From assembly GCA_036925085.1 (NCBI GenBank), contig JAUPFP010000024.1, positions 510,001-574,000 of the forward strand: a stretch of DNA of 64,000 nucleotides, given 5' to 3'. Each line of letters opens with the position of its first letter. Position 1 is the stretch's first letter. The notes under the pieces are model-generated. The model ran no database searches. It was not told the DNA's origin and was given only the letters and a program-made list of their open reading frames with translations. This document shows, one piece after another, positions 10,688 through 24,270 of the stretch. A program made the position numbers and the translations under genes. This stretch comes from Brachycybe producta. Taxonomy: Eukaryota; Arthropoda; Diplopoda; Playtdesmida; Andrognathidae.

Positions 10688-13159
10688 TTAACTAAAATCT
10701 CTATCCTTTAGAATTATCGGTGCGACCAGTGTCCATCCATAAATGGTCAAACAAAGCCAACTGGAAATGATCTTGACCCACATGGATGCACTGTTATCAC
10801 TCATCGTTTTGATGCTCGCATCATTTGGCCTGAAATACAAGGTAATTCAAAGCCGTTTCAATTTACGAAGAAGGTTTCGCATTCTAAATGTGAACAGATA
10901 CTCACTTGTACCAGTTGGTTAATGTCATCATAACGTAAAGAGTGGCCAAAGCGAACATGACGTGAAAGAAACTCCAACTATAAGCAACGTCATCTTCTTC
11001 ATTGTCCCAAACTTTTTCACCTCCAGATTCTTCGTCACCGCCCGCTCCTAAGGTAAAACCGAATGAAGGGCACCGTAAACAAACTTGGTAAGATACCACG
11101 ATCGAATGAAGACCTAATCCCCAACACCGTTCTCGACATAAAAGTCAAAATGGAATCATACCTTCAGCATCAACCAATCTGCTTGTTCCGCTGACTTTAA
11201 ACACAAGAAACGGGGGCAAGAAATAAGACATACAAGAGACGGAGATAGAAATATAGAGAAAGGGGAATAAGGGAGTGCAAAGGAGGAGTTTGAGGGACAA
11301 GGGAGAGGAAAAAAAGGAACGAATTAGTGTATTTCTAATATTCTACCCACATTTTTAATTAACAGTTCCGTTTTGCATATCGATGGAAAGTGCAAGTAAA
11401 AATTATCAAAAAACAATGTGCAGAAGAAGTAATTGGTGAAGAAGGCAGCACACATTCATTTTTCTTTTGAGAGATTGATTGGGGATAAAGTTCACGTCGT
11501 TACAAAAACTCCCTCAAATACTTTTTTTTTTTTTAAGTTTCTTACCTGCAGATCCGTCATCTTTGATTAGAATCTTTTCCGACATTGTCAGCTTACTCAT
11601 CTGAGCGTTTGTGGCCGTTCGAATGCTAAAGACACAAGTTTATAAGAGATTGAGACTCTTAAAACGGTAACTTGCACTTTTACCTGGAGTAGAGAACGCA
11701 GCAGAACCAGATGACGAGTCCAACAATACTTGCCGAATCCACACCTCCTTTAGGAATTGCCTCCGTTACTGTCGCATTACCTCCATGGATCAGTGAAGTG
11801 AAGTTTGGCTTGCAAGATTTGTCTGAAAATATACAATGTAGAAGAGGTTGGTGTTGAATATTTTCTTTTAAAGATCTTAAATTCACCTGGCTGATTACTC
11901 ATTGCAGACCAAGTGAGGTACATCGTGTAGAGGGTAACGGCCGACGCTTGCAGAAGACCAGAACGTGGCTGAGCTGCGAATTGAAACGTTTACATTTACT
12001 TTATGTAAGGAAAGACGTCGAGTCAATCATTATTACCCTCTTGTATCTTTGGCAAAACGGACATAACAGACACGGCGATACACAAAATCAGATTGAAGCT
12101 AATGAAAAATTTATGAAGTCCGCAGTCAGAACCCTAAGAAGAAAACCAAACGTTTAGTGACAATGAACGGATAGATTCTTGTGCCAATCGAACAATCTCT
12201 TACGGCTGTGTAGTAAACGTAGAACAAAACGACAGCCGCAATTGCTACGATGAAATTCACAAGAGTGAAGAACATGAGAGCTGAAACGACAAAACTTATT
12301 AGAAGAGGATAAATTATAACTAGGAAAACTACTCGAGGATACTGACCAAAATACCACCCCTTCGAATCCGTCTCTTCGTATTTCTGAACCCAACTTTCGG
12401 CCCAACTGTGTGCAAAATCAATGATGAGGACCAATTGGATGAGAATGAAGAGGAAACCACCGATCATTCCAAAATAGAGCCACACTAGAAGGACAATTAC
12501 GAGCAAGAAATGAATCAAACGTGGAAAGTTAATAAAGAAAGTTCAGAGAGAAAGAGATGAACCATTTGAAAATCCTTGTCCTGTGATGAAGAAAGCACCG
12601 ACCATTCCACCGATAAGAAGCATATACTTGATCGCCCAGAATCCGTTCTGTATCCCCGCTCTCGGATCCTTAGAAGATCGCACACCAATCATCATTAGAG
12701 CGAAAAGAGCAAAGAAGCAAGTGAGGGTGAAGCAGACTCGATAGACGGCCTCGTAACCAACAGCCTGGTTGCAATCGATGAACTTCTCATGACAGAACGG
12801 CACCTGTGAGTGGGAACAAGAAGATTAATCCAGAAGAAAATGATGATGATGACAAGGAGTGGGTCGAAGGTCAACTTGCGTCTTTCATTTTGTCCTGAAT
12901 CGCTGGACTCAGCATAATGCAGGCCGTGATGGTGACCAAAAGGAGCATGATTGCGTACATGATACGAGACGAGGTGGAATTCTTGCATGATGGACACGCA
13001 GCGCAACAAAGGCTGCACGCTGCGCTCCCACAACAACAAGCCAACTGCACAAATAAAAGATGAAGGTTAACAACTAAATGATAATAAACGAAAGACAAGA
13101 CGGGAAAAGGCCCATTTCCTTACCGAAGCAGCGCTAAATAACCCAAGAACGGCTCCCAT
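10688..13159 (-). CDS. Serine incorporator (SERINC) multipass membrane protein
   Basis: SERINC proteins are 10-11-pass membrane proteins with lipid scramblase activity, linked to serine-lipid synthesis; human SERINC3/5 restrict retroviruses. Twelve coding exons (13159-13124, 13044-12880, 12803-12563, 12484-12347, 12280-12169, 12098-12037, 11973-11887, 11822-11684, 11625-11546, 11194-11162, 11047-10906, 10829-10688) give 458 residues, the family length. Landmarks: [12 protein letters not shown] start, the Cys-rich [20 protein letters not shown] block, [69 protein letters not shown] and the ending [11 protein letters not shown]. Intron 2 appears to be GC-AG (GCAAGT donor). It shares a divergent promoter with STT3A. 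Confidence 0.95.
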
Positions 13160-14244
13160 TCTGTCTCACTTGAATGTCTATAAACGTAGGTTTACCTGTT
13201 TAATCTTCACTGAATATATGAAAACACACCTTTTAAGTATCTAATTATAAAAGATGACTCAATAACGTAAGACAAAGCACAATAAATACGTAAATATCAA
13301 AGATATGGAGCAATAACAAACGCAAAATGACGTCACGGTCAGATGGTGTCTTAAGGTACGGAAGCCCGTTTGAGATTACATAAAAGTCCCTCTCGTCGTA
13401 AGACACTTATGACGTCAAAGGGGTTTACAAAACATTTAGGCATGTCATTTTGTCTGATTAAAGAATGGGTAATAACAAAAAAATGCACAAATATTTTTAC
13501 TTAAACTGTTAAGAATGATTGCTACTATCTTTTTTCTAACAGATTCAAGGACAATTCTAAATTTTTTTGTCAACCCCCTTGACGTCACAAGCTTTTTCTT
13601 ATCAAGAGGTACATATATTGCATACTGTGTATTACAGAAGGATATTACTATTCAAGTGTGAGTGGAAAATCTCAATGTGATAGAAAGCAGTTCTAAATGG
13701 GCTTCCTTAATTTAAAGCTATGGCAGTGCAGATCGATATATTTATATTATATTGTTAAACAAGAATGTATCGATGTTTATTTGTTGTCTATTTCGAATTA
13801 ACGATACGTAAGTCCGCAATATTGTGCGAGGTTACTTTCTGGTTGTTTTTCGTATGAGACCGTTGTTCGAAACCGCAAACGTGTGCACCATCGGGATCAG
13901 TTTCCAAATGCCACGACGCGTTTTCAGGTTGTCGTCGACTTCTCATCACTTTTCTTTCTTCTTTTGAATGTAAGTTTGGATAACTTTTATCGAATTTATT
14001 TTTTATTTATGTTATTGCCTAGTTTTGATTGTATGTGAAGCGCATAGTTTGTTGTATAGAATCCAAAATCGAGACTTAAGTGGCGATCTCTGTAGTGTAG
14101 CCTACGTTGACCGGCCACCGGCCGGGCACATGTCAAAATTTTTCTTGTCATAGTACACTTAACTCACGTTAGCATTGTTTGTACGGTACGTACTAACTTA
14201 TGAGCCGTTCTGGCATCAGTGTTTGTATTGCAGATCGTAAAATA
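13160..14244. promoter_or_regulatory. Divergent SERINC/STT3A promoter region with three CRE palindromes
   Basis: About 1.1 kb between the two start codons. Perfect TGACGTCA sites lie at 13328-13335, 13410-13417 and 13580-13587. The STT3A side has a probable 5' UTR exon ending with GTAAGT near 13.97 kb and an acceptor TGTATTGCAG at about 14233, just before the start codon. TGACGTCA is the canonical CREB/ATF bZIP site; factor identity is inferred. Confidence 0.5.
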
Positions 14245-17421
<3,177 letters not shown>

Positions 17422-17511
17422 CATTAAAAAAGACGCAGTCGGTTGTATGTGTGAAGTGTTCATTCTTTTCACAAACAGAAATGCACAAATTGTTATGGAA
17501 CTTTTTTTTAA

Positions 17512-17517
17512 ATAAAG
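17512..17517 (+). promoter_or_regulatory. STT3A poly(A) signal
   Basis: AATAAA 90 bp after the STT3A stop. The convergent ECHDC3 gene ends at 17594 and has ATTAAA on the minus strand near 17561-17566, so the two transcripts probably end within a few tens of bases of each other. Confidence 0.6.
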
Positions 17518-17593
17518 ATTTCTTATTAAAGAGGAGCCGATAGTGCATAATTTGAAATGTTTTTTAATTTGCTTTGATATTTTGTCGTGTTCT

Positions 17594-19800
17594 TCAGTGG
17601 ACTTTTTTATCAGAATGCGACCATTTTGGTTTTATCTTGTTTGCAAAAGCCTCGATTCCAGTCTGAGCGTCTTCGATTCTCAGGTTCTCGACCATCACGT
17701 TTGTTGCTTCTCTGAAAAGAATACAAAATTTGTGAAACGAAAAAAGTATAAAAGATGGAAAAAATCACTTGTATGCATCTTTTGTGGTAAGTTCAATTTG
17801 CTTTTGTAAAAACCGTTTTCCCATTGCCTGAACCGGCAAACTCGTTTCACAAATGGCTTTAACGATCTTCATTGTCTAAAAAGAGAAATATGAAATGTGC
17901 GGTAATTGTTTTTCGCTCTCGGAACCACTTTCATGTTTAGAGACCTCTTCTGTAAGATTTTCATCCGAAACTACTCTACTCACTAATCCGTAATTTGAAG
18001 CTTCTGTTTTTAGAAAAGTTTCGTTAGAACGTATCTTTATACGAGTAGTTCATTCGAACCTTTTGCCGTTATGGGTAATCCCGTAAACAACATGTATTTA
18101 GCCACCTTTAAGGGGAGAGTTCTGACGACTGGTATTCCCGGTGTCGAACAGAAAAGACCGACTCTCACTCTGCATGTTCAGACATCAAGTAAATGACAGT
18201 GTTACTATCGTAATTGCACTCTTTGTTACCCAGGCGTCGTAAACGTGGCGTTCTCCGAAGCGACAATTATATCGCACGATGCGGCCAGCTGACATCCTGC
18301 AGCAGTGGCAAGCCCCCGGACCTGAGCTACGACGGGCACTGGAAGATTTTCGATGGAGAGCATCACCTGAGCACACAAGTCAAATATTTCCCTGTGTTTG
18401 TCTGCAGAAGCTGAAGTCTAAAAGTGACAACAGTTGTAGTTAGTTTTCTTTCAAAATAACAACAAACACAGTGTTTAACCAATTCTTTAAGGTCGTGACC
18501 GGCAGAAAACACGTTTCCTTCCGCACGAATAACAACACAATGTAAAAGTGTCGATGCCACAGTTATATCCAATTCCTTTTTCAGTTGCTTCAGTACGTCA
18601 AAAGACAAGACATTTCTGTTTACCTCATTGAAATAAATTAAGAATATTAAGTGAGAAATGTAGAAATTACAAAAAATGATGAACACTGGAACCTTCGTTT
18701 GGGATTTGTGAGCGTGATCCACCTTGCACCATTTTCATCTTTGCTGGTGACTGCTTGTGAGCTCACCGCCCTTGCAGTTCGGATCTAAGATTCAGTGAGG
18801 CAATCAGCTATATTATCAATACAGTAAAACTTGGATAAAACGGAATTTTTTTCTGTTCTAGCAGTTTTCCGTTTTATAAAAGTAAAAAACAAACTTAGAT
18901 AGGGTAAGTATAATGCAATTTAAAAACACAATTAGTTTGTAGCTTAAAATCCCCATTAAAGTTGTTTTTGTTTCATATACCCCTGAATAATTTTTTGAAT
19001 TTTTTCTTTCCCTATTTATCTTTTACCTTTTGAACACGAACTTCATTAAATACGACGTTGTGACGAGACCTGAAGCTCTCAAGCCAGCCATTGGACGCTT
19101 TAAAATCAGTTTTCCCTAATTTCTGAGCAATATCTAATGCTTCTGCCTGAATTATTGGCCCAGAAATGGGCATTCCTATAGCCCTAGCACTCACAAACCA
19201 TTCCCAAACTGCCTTATTTATTTCCTCATTTGAAGACACTTTACCGAATCGTTTTATCTGTCCTGCTGTCCCTTTTAACCACTCATCCATTATCTTGTCT
19301 TTATTTTTCAAAGTGTCATACACTTGCGTTTTTCCAACTTTAAATTTCTCAACTAACTCCTTAGGCGATCGTTTTTCTTTTTCATGTTCTTCAATGAGTT
19401 CCACTTTTTCAGCAAGGGATAATGTTTTATGTTTGCCGCCGCCGCCTCTTCCTCGGCCTGGCATTATTAAGCAGGCACGACACAAGGCCTGCATTAATTA
19501 CTATAAACCCTGCAACTAATTACCTAAGTCCTTAAAGTAGTTTGCTTAATTGATATTATTATATTCGTACTGGAAATTGCCTTCCGTTTCCGAGTTACAC
19601 AGGTTTCCGGTTTATACAAGGTGTCTTCATGAATAAAAACTATATACACTGTTCCCCCCCCCCAAAAAAAATTCCGTTTAACCAGGTTTCCGTTTTATCG
19701 AGGTTTTACTGTTAATATCAATTGCAATTACCTGCACAATGGAAACAACAGATTTTAGTTTGTTTAAAGTGAAATATCTGCTAACAATAGGTGCTGCCAT
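17594..19800 (-). CDS. ECHDC3: ECHDC3-like mitochondrial enoyl-CoA hydratase-fold protein
   Basis: Crotonase-superfamily protein; the vertebrate orthologue is mitochondrial, affects fatty-acid metabolism and insulin response, and has an uncertain reaction. Eight exons on the minus strand (19800-19732, 18784-18693, 18615-18470, 18401-18230, 18169-18060, 18003-17945, 17875-17769, 17711-17594) give 290 residues (human 303). The first exon encodes a basic, acid-free leader ([19 protein letters not shown]) typical of a mitochondrial presequence. Crotonase landmarks follow: [18 protein letters not shown], the oxyanion-loop region [12 protein letters not shown], and [19 protein letters not shown], then [12 protein letters not shown]. 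Intron 1 (18785-19731) contains a Tigger-like transposon. It is divergent from ALDH8A1 and convergent with STT3A. Confidence 0.9.
18822..19711 (-). mobile_element. Tigger/pogo-like DNA transposon, internally deleted
   Basis: An 890 bp element with terminal inverted repeats of about 24 bp (CAGTAAAACYTSGATAAAAC then GGAA; 22 of 24 positions match). A second, subterminal copy of the CAGGTTTCCGKTTTAT motif lies near 19.60 kb. The CAGTAAAACCTCGATAAA-type ends and the encoded CENP-B-like DNA-binding protein place it with the Tigger/pogo branch of Tc1/mariner. It codes only for the N-terminal DNA-binding half. The 165 bp beyond the stop codon hold no DDE transposase domain, so the copy is non-autonomous. 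TA is present at the left flank but not cleanly duplicated on the right. It sits in ECHDC3 intron 1 in sense orientation. Confidence 0.85.
19012..19494 (-). CDS. Tigger-like DNA-binding protein fragment (HTH_psq + CENP-B HTH)
   Basis: A 160-codon open frame inside the transposon; a second Met ([10 protein letters not shown]) at 19464 is the likelier start. [20 protein letters not shown]...[17 protein letters not shown] is a Psq/homeodomain-like HTH, and [20 protein letters not shown]...[20 protein letters not shown] is the CENP-B/Tc5-type second HTH. The frame stops just after the second HTH ([13 protein letters not shown]), where full-length relatives continue into the DDE catalytic domain, which is absent. 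The frame is intact, so the insertion may be young, or the DNA-binding half may have been kept. If expressed it could bind relatives' ends without cutting (inference). Confidence 0.85.
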   Translation of the reverse strand: MQALCRACLIMPGRGRGGGGKHKTLSLAEKVELIEEHEKEKRSPKELVEKFKVGKTQVYDTLKNKDKIMDEWLKGTAGQIKRFGKVSSNEEINKAVWEWFVSARAIGMPISGPIIQAEALDIAQKLGKTDFKASNGWLESFRSRHNVVFNEVRVQKVKDK

Positions 19801-20297
19801 ATGTCAGATTGGAGTTGTCCTGGTAGGGTTGTGCCTGAACGATATTTAATCTTGGTCCTGTCTATTGAGGAACGTCCCTGGGACATCAATCAGCTGATTC
19901 GATCAGTCCTCATTCCTTTTGACGATGTTTGACCTTACGCCAGTAGGAGAGTGTAATGGTTTAAAGGTTTGACCTTTGTCGAAAAATCGCGATATCTGAT
20001 CGATTATTTGCGCTAAATTTAAATTGTTTTATGGATAAGTTATTTCTGAAATTGATATTACATAATAAACTATAATTTAATTTTATCTCAATTATGTTTG
20101 GCGATTTTTAGGGTTTGAAAAATAAAAACGATCTGCATGTAGGGCTGTCACCGACGATCAAGGTTGTTTTTTATTGACCTTTGAATCGAGGTCGTCGTCT
20201 GTTCGATCAACATCCTCACTTGTCAAGGTTATTTAGATATCATATATTTGAGTGAAAATCACTTGTATCACACATTAATTAATTGTTTGAAATTATC
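19801..20297. promoter_or_regulatory. Divergent ECHDC3/ALDH8A1 promoter with nuclear-receptor-like sites
   Basis: The 497 bp between the two start codons holds TGACCTTTG (reverse CAAAGGTCA) at 19970-19978 and 20175-20183, TGACCTTA at 19930, and two TCAAGGTT blocks near 20.16 and 20.22 kb. CAAAGGTCA is the half-site type used by HNF4/PPAR/RXR and ERR receptors, which drive lipid and amino-acid catabolism genes. Binding is inferred. Confidence 0.45.
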
Positions 20298-22511
20298 ATG
20301 ATTCACGTTAAGAATTTCATCGCTGGAACGTTTCATTCGGTTGACAATTATATTGACAGTTATGATCCGTCAACGGCTCGAGTCTGGGCTCAAATACCGG
20401 ACAGTGGGCTCGACGAAATTAATGCGGCCGTCGAAGCTGCAAAAGTCGCCTTTCCAGGGTAAAATATCGCAGTGACAGTTTTAATTTGATTTTGCCCACA
20501 ATTAAGATATATTATATATGCTCGTTTGTTTGTTAAAGGTGGTCTAAGCAGACTCCGAGCTACCGTTCGAATATCCTACTGAGAGCTGCTGAAATCCTCG
20601 AGAGTCGCTTAGAAGAGTTTGCCATTGCCGAGAGCGTCGACCAAGGAAAGACTTTGTCTCAAGCAAAGGACATCGAAATACCGAGAGCAGTTACAAACTT
20701 AAGACATTTTGCAACTTCGGTTCTGAATACAATGGAAAAGTACAGATTGTGGCCAAATATTGGGATTAGTTTTTTAATTATTTTTGTAATTGTTACATCA
20801 TTTGCAAGGTCCAAGTTGCAGGACGAATTGAATGTCATCAACTACACAGTCAGACAACCGGTTGGCGTTGCAGGCCTCATCAGTCCGTGGAATCTTCCAC
20901 TTTATCTGCTCACATTTAAGGTGGAATTAATATGTATCAGTTAGATCGTATTCTCTTGTTCGTAAATATTTTAATTTGTTTTGTTTTTTTTAGATCGCGC
21001 CCGCTATAATGGCAGGAAACACGGTTGTTTGCAAGCCGAGTGAAATGACTTCTGTCACGGCTTGGATGTTATGCAACATCTTCAATGAAGCAGGCACAAA
21101 ATTCTATAGACTCTCAAGAGGCTGAAAAAAAGACCGGAAACTTCATATTCTTTTTTTGTATAACCAGAACTTCCACCTGGAGTGGTGAACATGGTTTTCG
21201 GCACTGGATCCAAGGCTGGTGAAGCTCTAATCAGACATCCAGATGTGGTTTTGATATCGTTCACGGGTAGCACAGTTACTGGAAAACATATCTATCGTTT
21301 GTGTGCCGATCACAACAAGAAGATATCTTTAGAGGTTCTCGATAGATTAGATTGATTATTGCAGGTTTAACATTATATTCTTTGGTGTTTACTAATTTTG
21401 TTTCGTTTTCAGATGGGTGGAAAGAATGCTGCCATCATCTTCAACGATGCAGATCTCGAAAAATGCATCCCCACGACTGTACGGTAAATACCCTGTATTG
21501 ATCATAAAATGACGTTCCATTAAATAATTGCCAGTTTTAGTAGATTTATTATAATAATTGTGTTTTCTTTATGTATTATAGGTCTGCTTTTTTGAACCAA
21601 GGAGAAGTTTGTCTTTGCACCAGTCGATTGTTTGTACAGAAAGGCATCTATAAATCATTCTTATTAAATTTTGTTCAAGCAGCACGGTTATAAATTTATT
21701 ATTCTATTTCTACCTTTTTTACGTAAAAAGAGAGTTAATTAAGTTTAAATTGGCAGCCAAATAAAAGTGGGTCCTCCTCTAGACAAGGAGACTAAGATGG
21801 GGGCTCTGATCAGCGCTGAACACTTGGCAAAAGTTCAACGGTTCGTTGACGACGCATTGGCATCAGGAGCCACCGTCCTCAACGGTTACGGAAAGGATCT
21901 CTTAGAATTACCTTCCGAATTTGAAAACGTGCGTTTGTCGTCAAGCTTATGATTTCACTGATTGGTAAAGTGACTCTAATTTTGCATTGTTTTAAAAGGG
22001 CTATTTCATGTTACCGACTGTTGTCACTGGTGTACAGGATTCGGCTGTCTGCATGCAAGAGGAAATATTTGGGCCGGTCGTTTGCATCGTACCTTTCGAC
22101 ACCGAAGACGAGGTTGTCATATATTAATTTTTGTTTATTGAAACGTGTGTGGATTTAAAATTTACTTTATAGTATTTTTTTATGAAATGGATTTTAAGGT
22201 TGTTAAAAGAGCAAACGACGTTAAGTACGGACTTTGTGCGTCGGTTTGGTCAAAGGATGTTGGCAAAATTCATCGCGTGGCACATCAATTACAGGTAACA
22301 ATATAGTTGCATGTTCTAATTTGTGAATTGGGTTGTATATAATTTCATTTGGTTGTGCACGTAGGTTGGCACTGTTTGGTGTAATTGTTGGCTCGTTCGC
22401 TGCCTCGATATGCCTTTCGGAGGTGTCAAACAATCTGGTTTGGGTAGAGAAGGAACCGGGGAGTCATTGGATTTCTATACCGAAGTGAAAACTGTTTGCG
22501 TCCAGTTCTAA
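20298..22511 (+). CDS. ALDH8A1: ALDH8A1, 2-aminomuconic semialdehyde dehydrogenase
   Basis: NAD-dependent aldehyde dehydrogenase of the kynurenine branch of tryptophan breakdown (oxidises 2-aminomuconate semialdehyde; earlier described as a retinal dehydrogenase). Exons: 20298-20458, 20539-20739, 20809-20920, 20994-21093, 21168-21334, 21413-21483, 21582-21686, 21757-21928, 21999-22112, 22199-22294, 22365-22511, giving 481 residues (human 487). Cofactor and substrate landmarks: ISPWNLPLYLL, KPSEMTSVTAW, VVNMVFGTGSKAGEAL, SFTGSTVTGK. Catalytic Glu247 is in SLEMGGKN and nucleophile Cys281 in NQGEVCLCTSR; the end contains MPFGGVKQSGLGREG. Intron 2 is 69 bp, in frame and stop-free. Intron 4 has no usable GT and appears to be GC-AG. 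Confidence 0.95.
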
Positions 22512-24270
22512 TACAAGTTTAAGTAAATATTTGTGTCTATCCATACAACAATGTGCTAATCGATTTTAATTAAAACGCTGCCAATTTTGTTATCTGCCTG
22601 AGTTTATTTCTTTTTTTTTTTGTATTTCGCGCCAGATTCTTTAAAAGTTTTCTGGCGATTGTGTTGCCATCTAGTGTTTATATGTGAAAACTAGTTGCTA
22701 TAATTAAGAGTTTCTTAATTCTTAATAATTAAAAAGTTTCTTTGTTATTCGTATTGCCGTTTTTGTAGACATTGCGTACTGACTTATGTGTAATATATTA
22801 GATATATTCGCCTTGCTTTACAGAGTTTTATTTCAAAATTATCATTGTAATTTTGGCGAGCATCTCCTCACATTCTAAAAGAGCACTACTTGAGCGCCCT
22901 CTCGTATATCAAATGGAAGACGAATTCAGCGCTTCACATCCGAATAAAGAGCGGCTCCTCCTCCTCCACCTCGTCACGTGTCCTTTGAATCATCGTGATA
23001 TGATTACATTGTAATCAAGATGGCCGCCGACGTTTGTTGTGCGATTTCATTTTCGTTTCACGCGAATCTCATACCGATTTCATCGCGATAAAAGGCAGAA
23101 AACGTCTTAAAATAGGCGCTCATCACGCATTATTAGCGTCAGAACTGATTGCAACACACGTAGGATGCGAGAAACCCTTTTTTCAGTGAGTAATCGGTTG
23201 TCGAGAGAATGTTGTGTTGAAGAGGTTGTGGTGGAGGAGGTGGTGGTCGCTTCTTTTATTATTGATTTGCACATGGCCTTGAAACGAACCGAACGACATG
23301 TTGTTTTTGTTGTTGCGCTTTTTTCTTCTTCTTCCGTTTCGTGCATATTTCGATTTTTTTCGTTATAAGACTACGGCGAAAGCATGTGTTCGTAATTGGA
23401 TTCAAGTAAATTTAAAATAGGACTGAAATCTGATCCTAAGGGGGATGGAGGCTCATTTGTCCTACACATGTTTATATGACGGAAGACCCAATTGGCCTAA
23501 TGGTTTATTTCCTTTCGCTCCTCTTGAACTCTTTCTTGCTCCCGATGGCGCTTGATTTAAACGACAAATAGCGATTTTTTTACGGGATGAAGATTTAGAC
23601 GAGGATAAATATCGGGATTATGATATTTCGCGCGTATACACGAAGCGATATTGTTAAATTAACAAATAATTCGGCGTTTTAACAACTCAAATTAGGATTA
23701 GATGGCGCCACGCATGCTATTTATACTGTGCATGTATTTTTATAATACGATGATAAGTTGATATTTTATACTTGCTTTTATTTAATTTCATAATTTGTTT
23801 GTTTGTCCAATGTGCCACCTTCTGAAATATTTGAAAGAAGCTGAGGGCTTGAGACCACTACACCAACAGAACAAGAGGGGATTACATTTTGTTTTACTTT
23901 TTAGATCTTTTTTATAAAAGCTAGTATCACAAAAAAACATGTTTTTTGTTTAATTTTCTTGTTATTTTCTCGTTTGTAAGAAAACCCTAAAACTCTTGAA
24001 ACAGCAACAAAAAATTATTATGAATTGAGTAAAAACTACAGAAATTGCATTTAAAATTAGCGAAAATTAATCAGAAATTGAAGGAATTAATTTAAAATTA
24101 GTTAAATTATAGAAAAACTATTTAAGAAACTGCAATTTTTTAATGTCAAGTATGCCTATTTAAAATTAATTGAGGGACTAAAACAACGTTTTAGGGAGAC
24201 CGCTCAATTGTATTTTCTGTATAAAAAAAAGTGTCCGAAATTAGTTTTCTTCTTCTTGGTTTTGCTCCAG
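22512..24270. other. Intergenic/5' region of the DIDO1/PHF3-like gene
   Basis: No coding region that I can support. CTCF-like cores lie near 22.67 kb (CACTAGATGGC), 22.90 kb (AGAGGGCGCT) and 23.70 kb (AGATGGCGCC). It also holds an E-box (GTCACGTG at about 22974), a 17 bp palindrome TGATTACATTGTAATCA at 23001-23017, an AAGATGGCCGCC motif just downstream that suggests a core promoter, a donor-like TTCA|GTGAGT near 23.18 kb, and a truncated SINE at 23.79-23.97 kb. Confidence 0.5.
23787..23970 (-). repeat. tRNA-derived SINE-like repeat (truncated copy)
   Basis: Shares the termini and flanking blocks of the copy at 1-235. On the minus strand an A-box-like GTTGGTGTAGTGGTCTC remains, but the B-box segment seen in the left copy is missing, so this copy is internally deleted. 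It lies upstream of the DIDO1/PHF3-like gene. Confidence 0.55.

Noticed and set aside
14200-14244. Earlier in-frame ATG for STT3A reading MSRSGISVCIADRKI
   Set aside because: A good acceptor (TTGTATTGCAG) lies between it and MKATVPYRARG, so this ATG is probably intronic; the downstream start gives the family's usual N-terminus length.
20740-20808. A transmembrane insert in ALDH8A1 (YRLWPNIGISFLIIFVIV)
   Set aside because: Flanked by GTACAG and TTTGCAAG splice signals, and absent from the family; treated as a stop-free intron.
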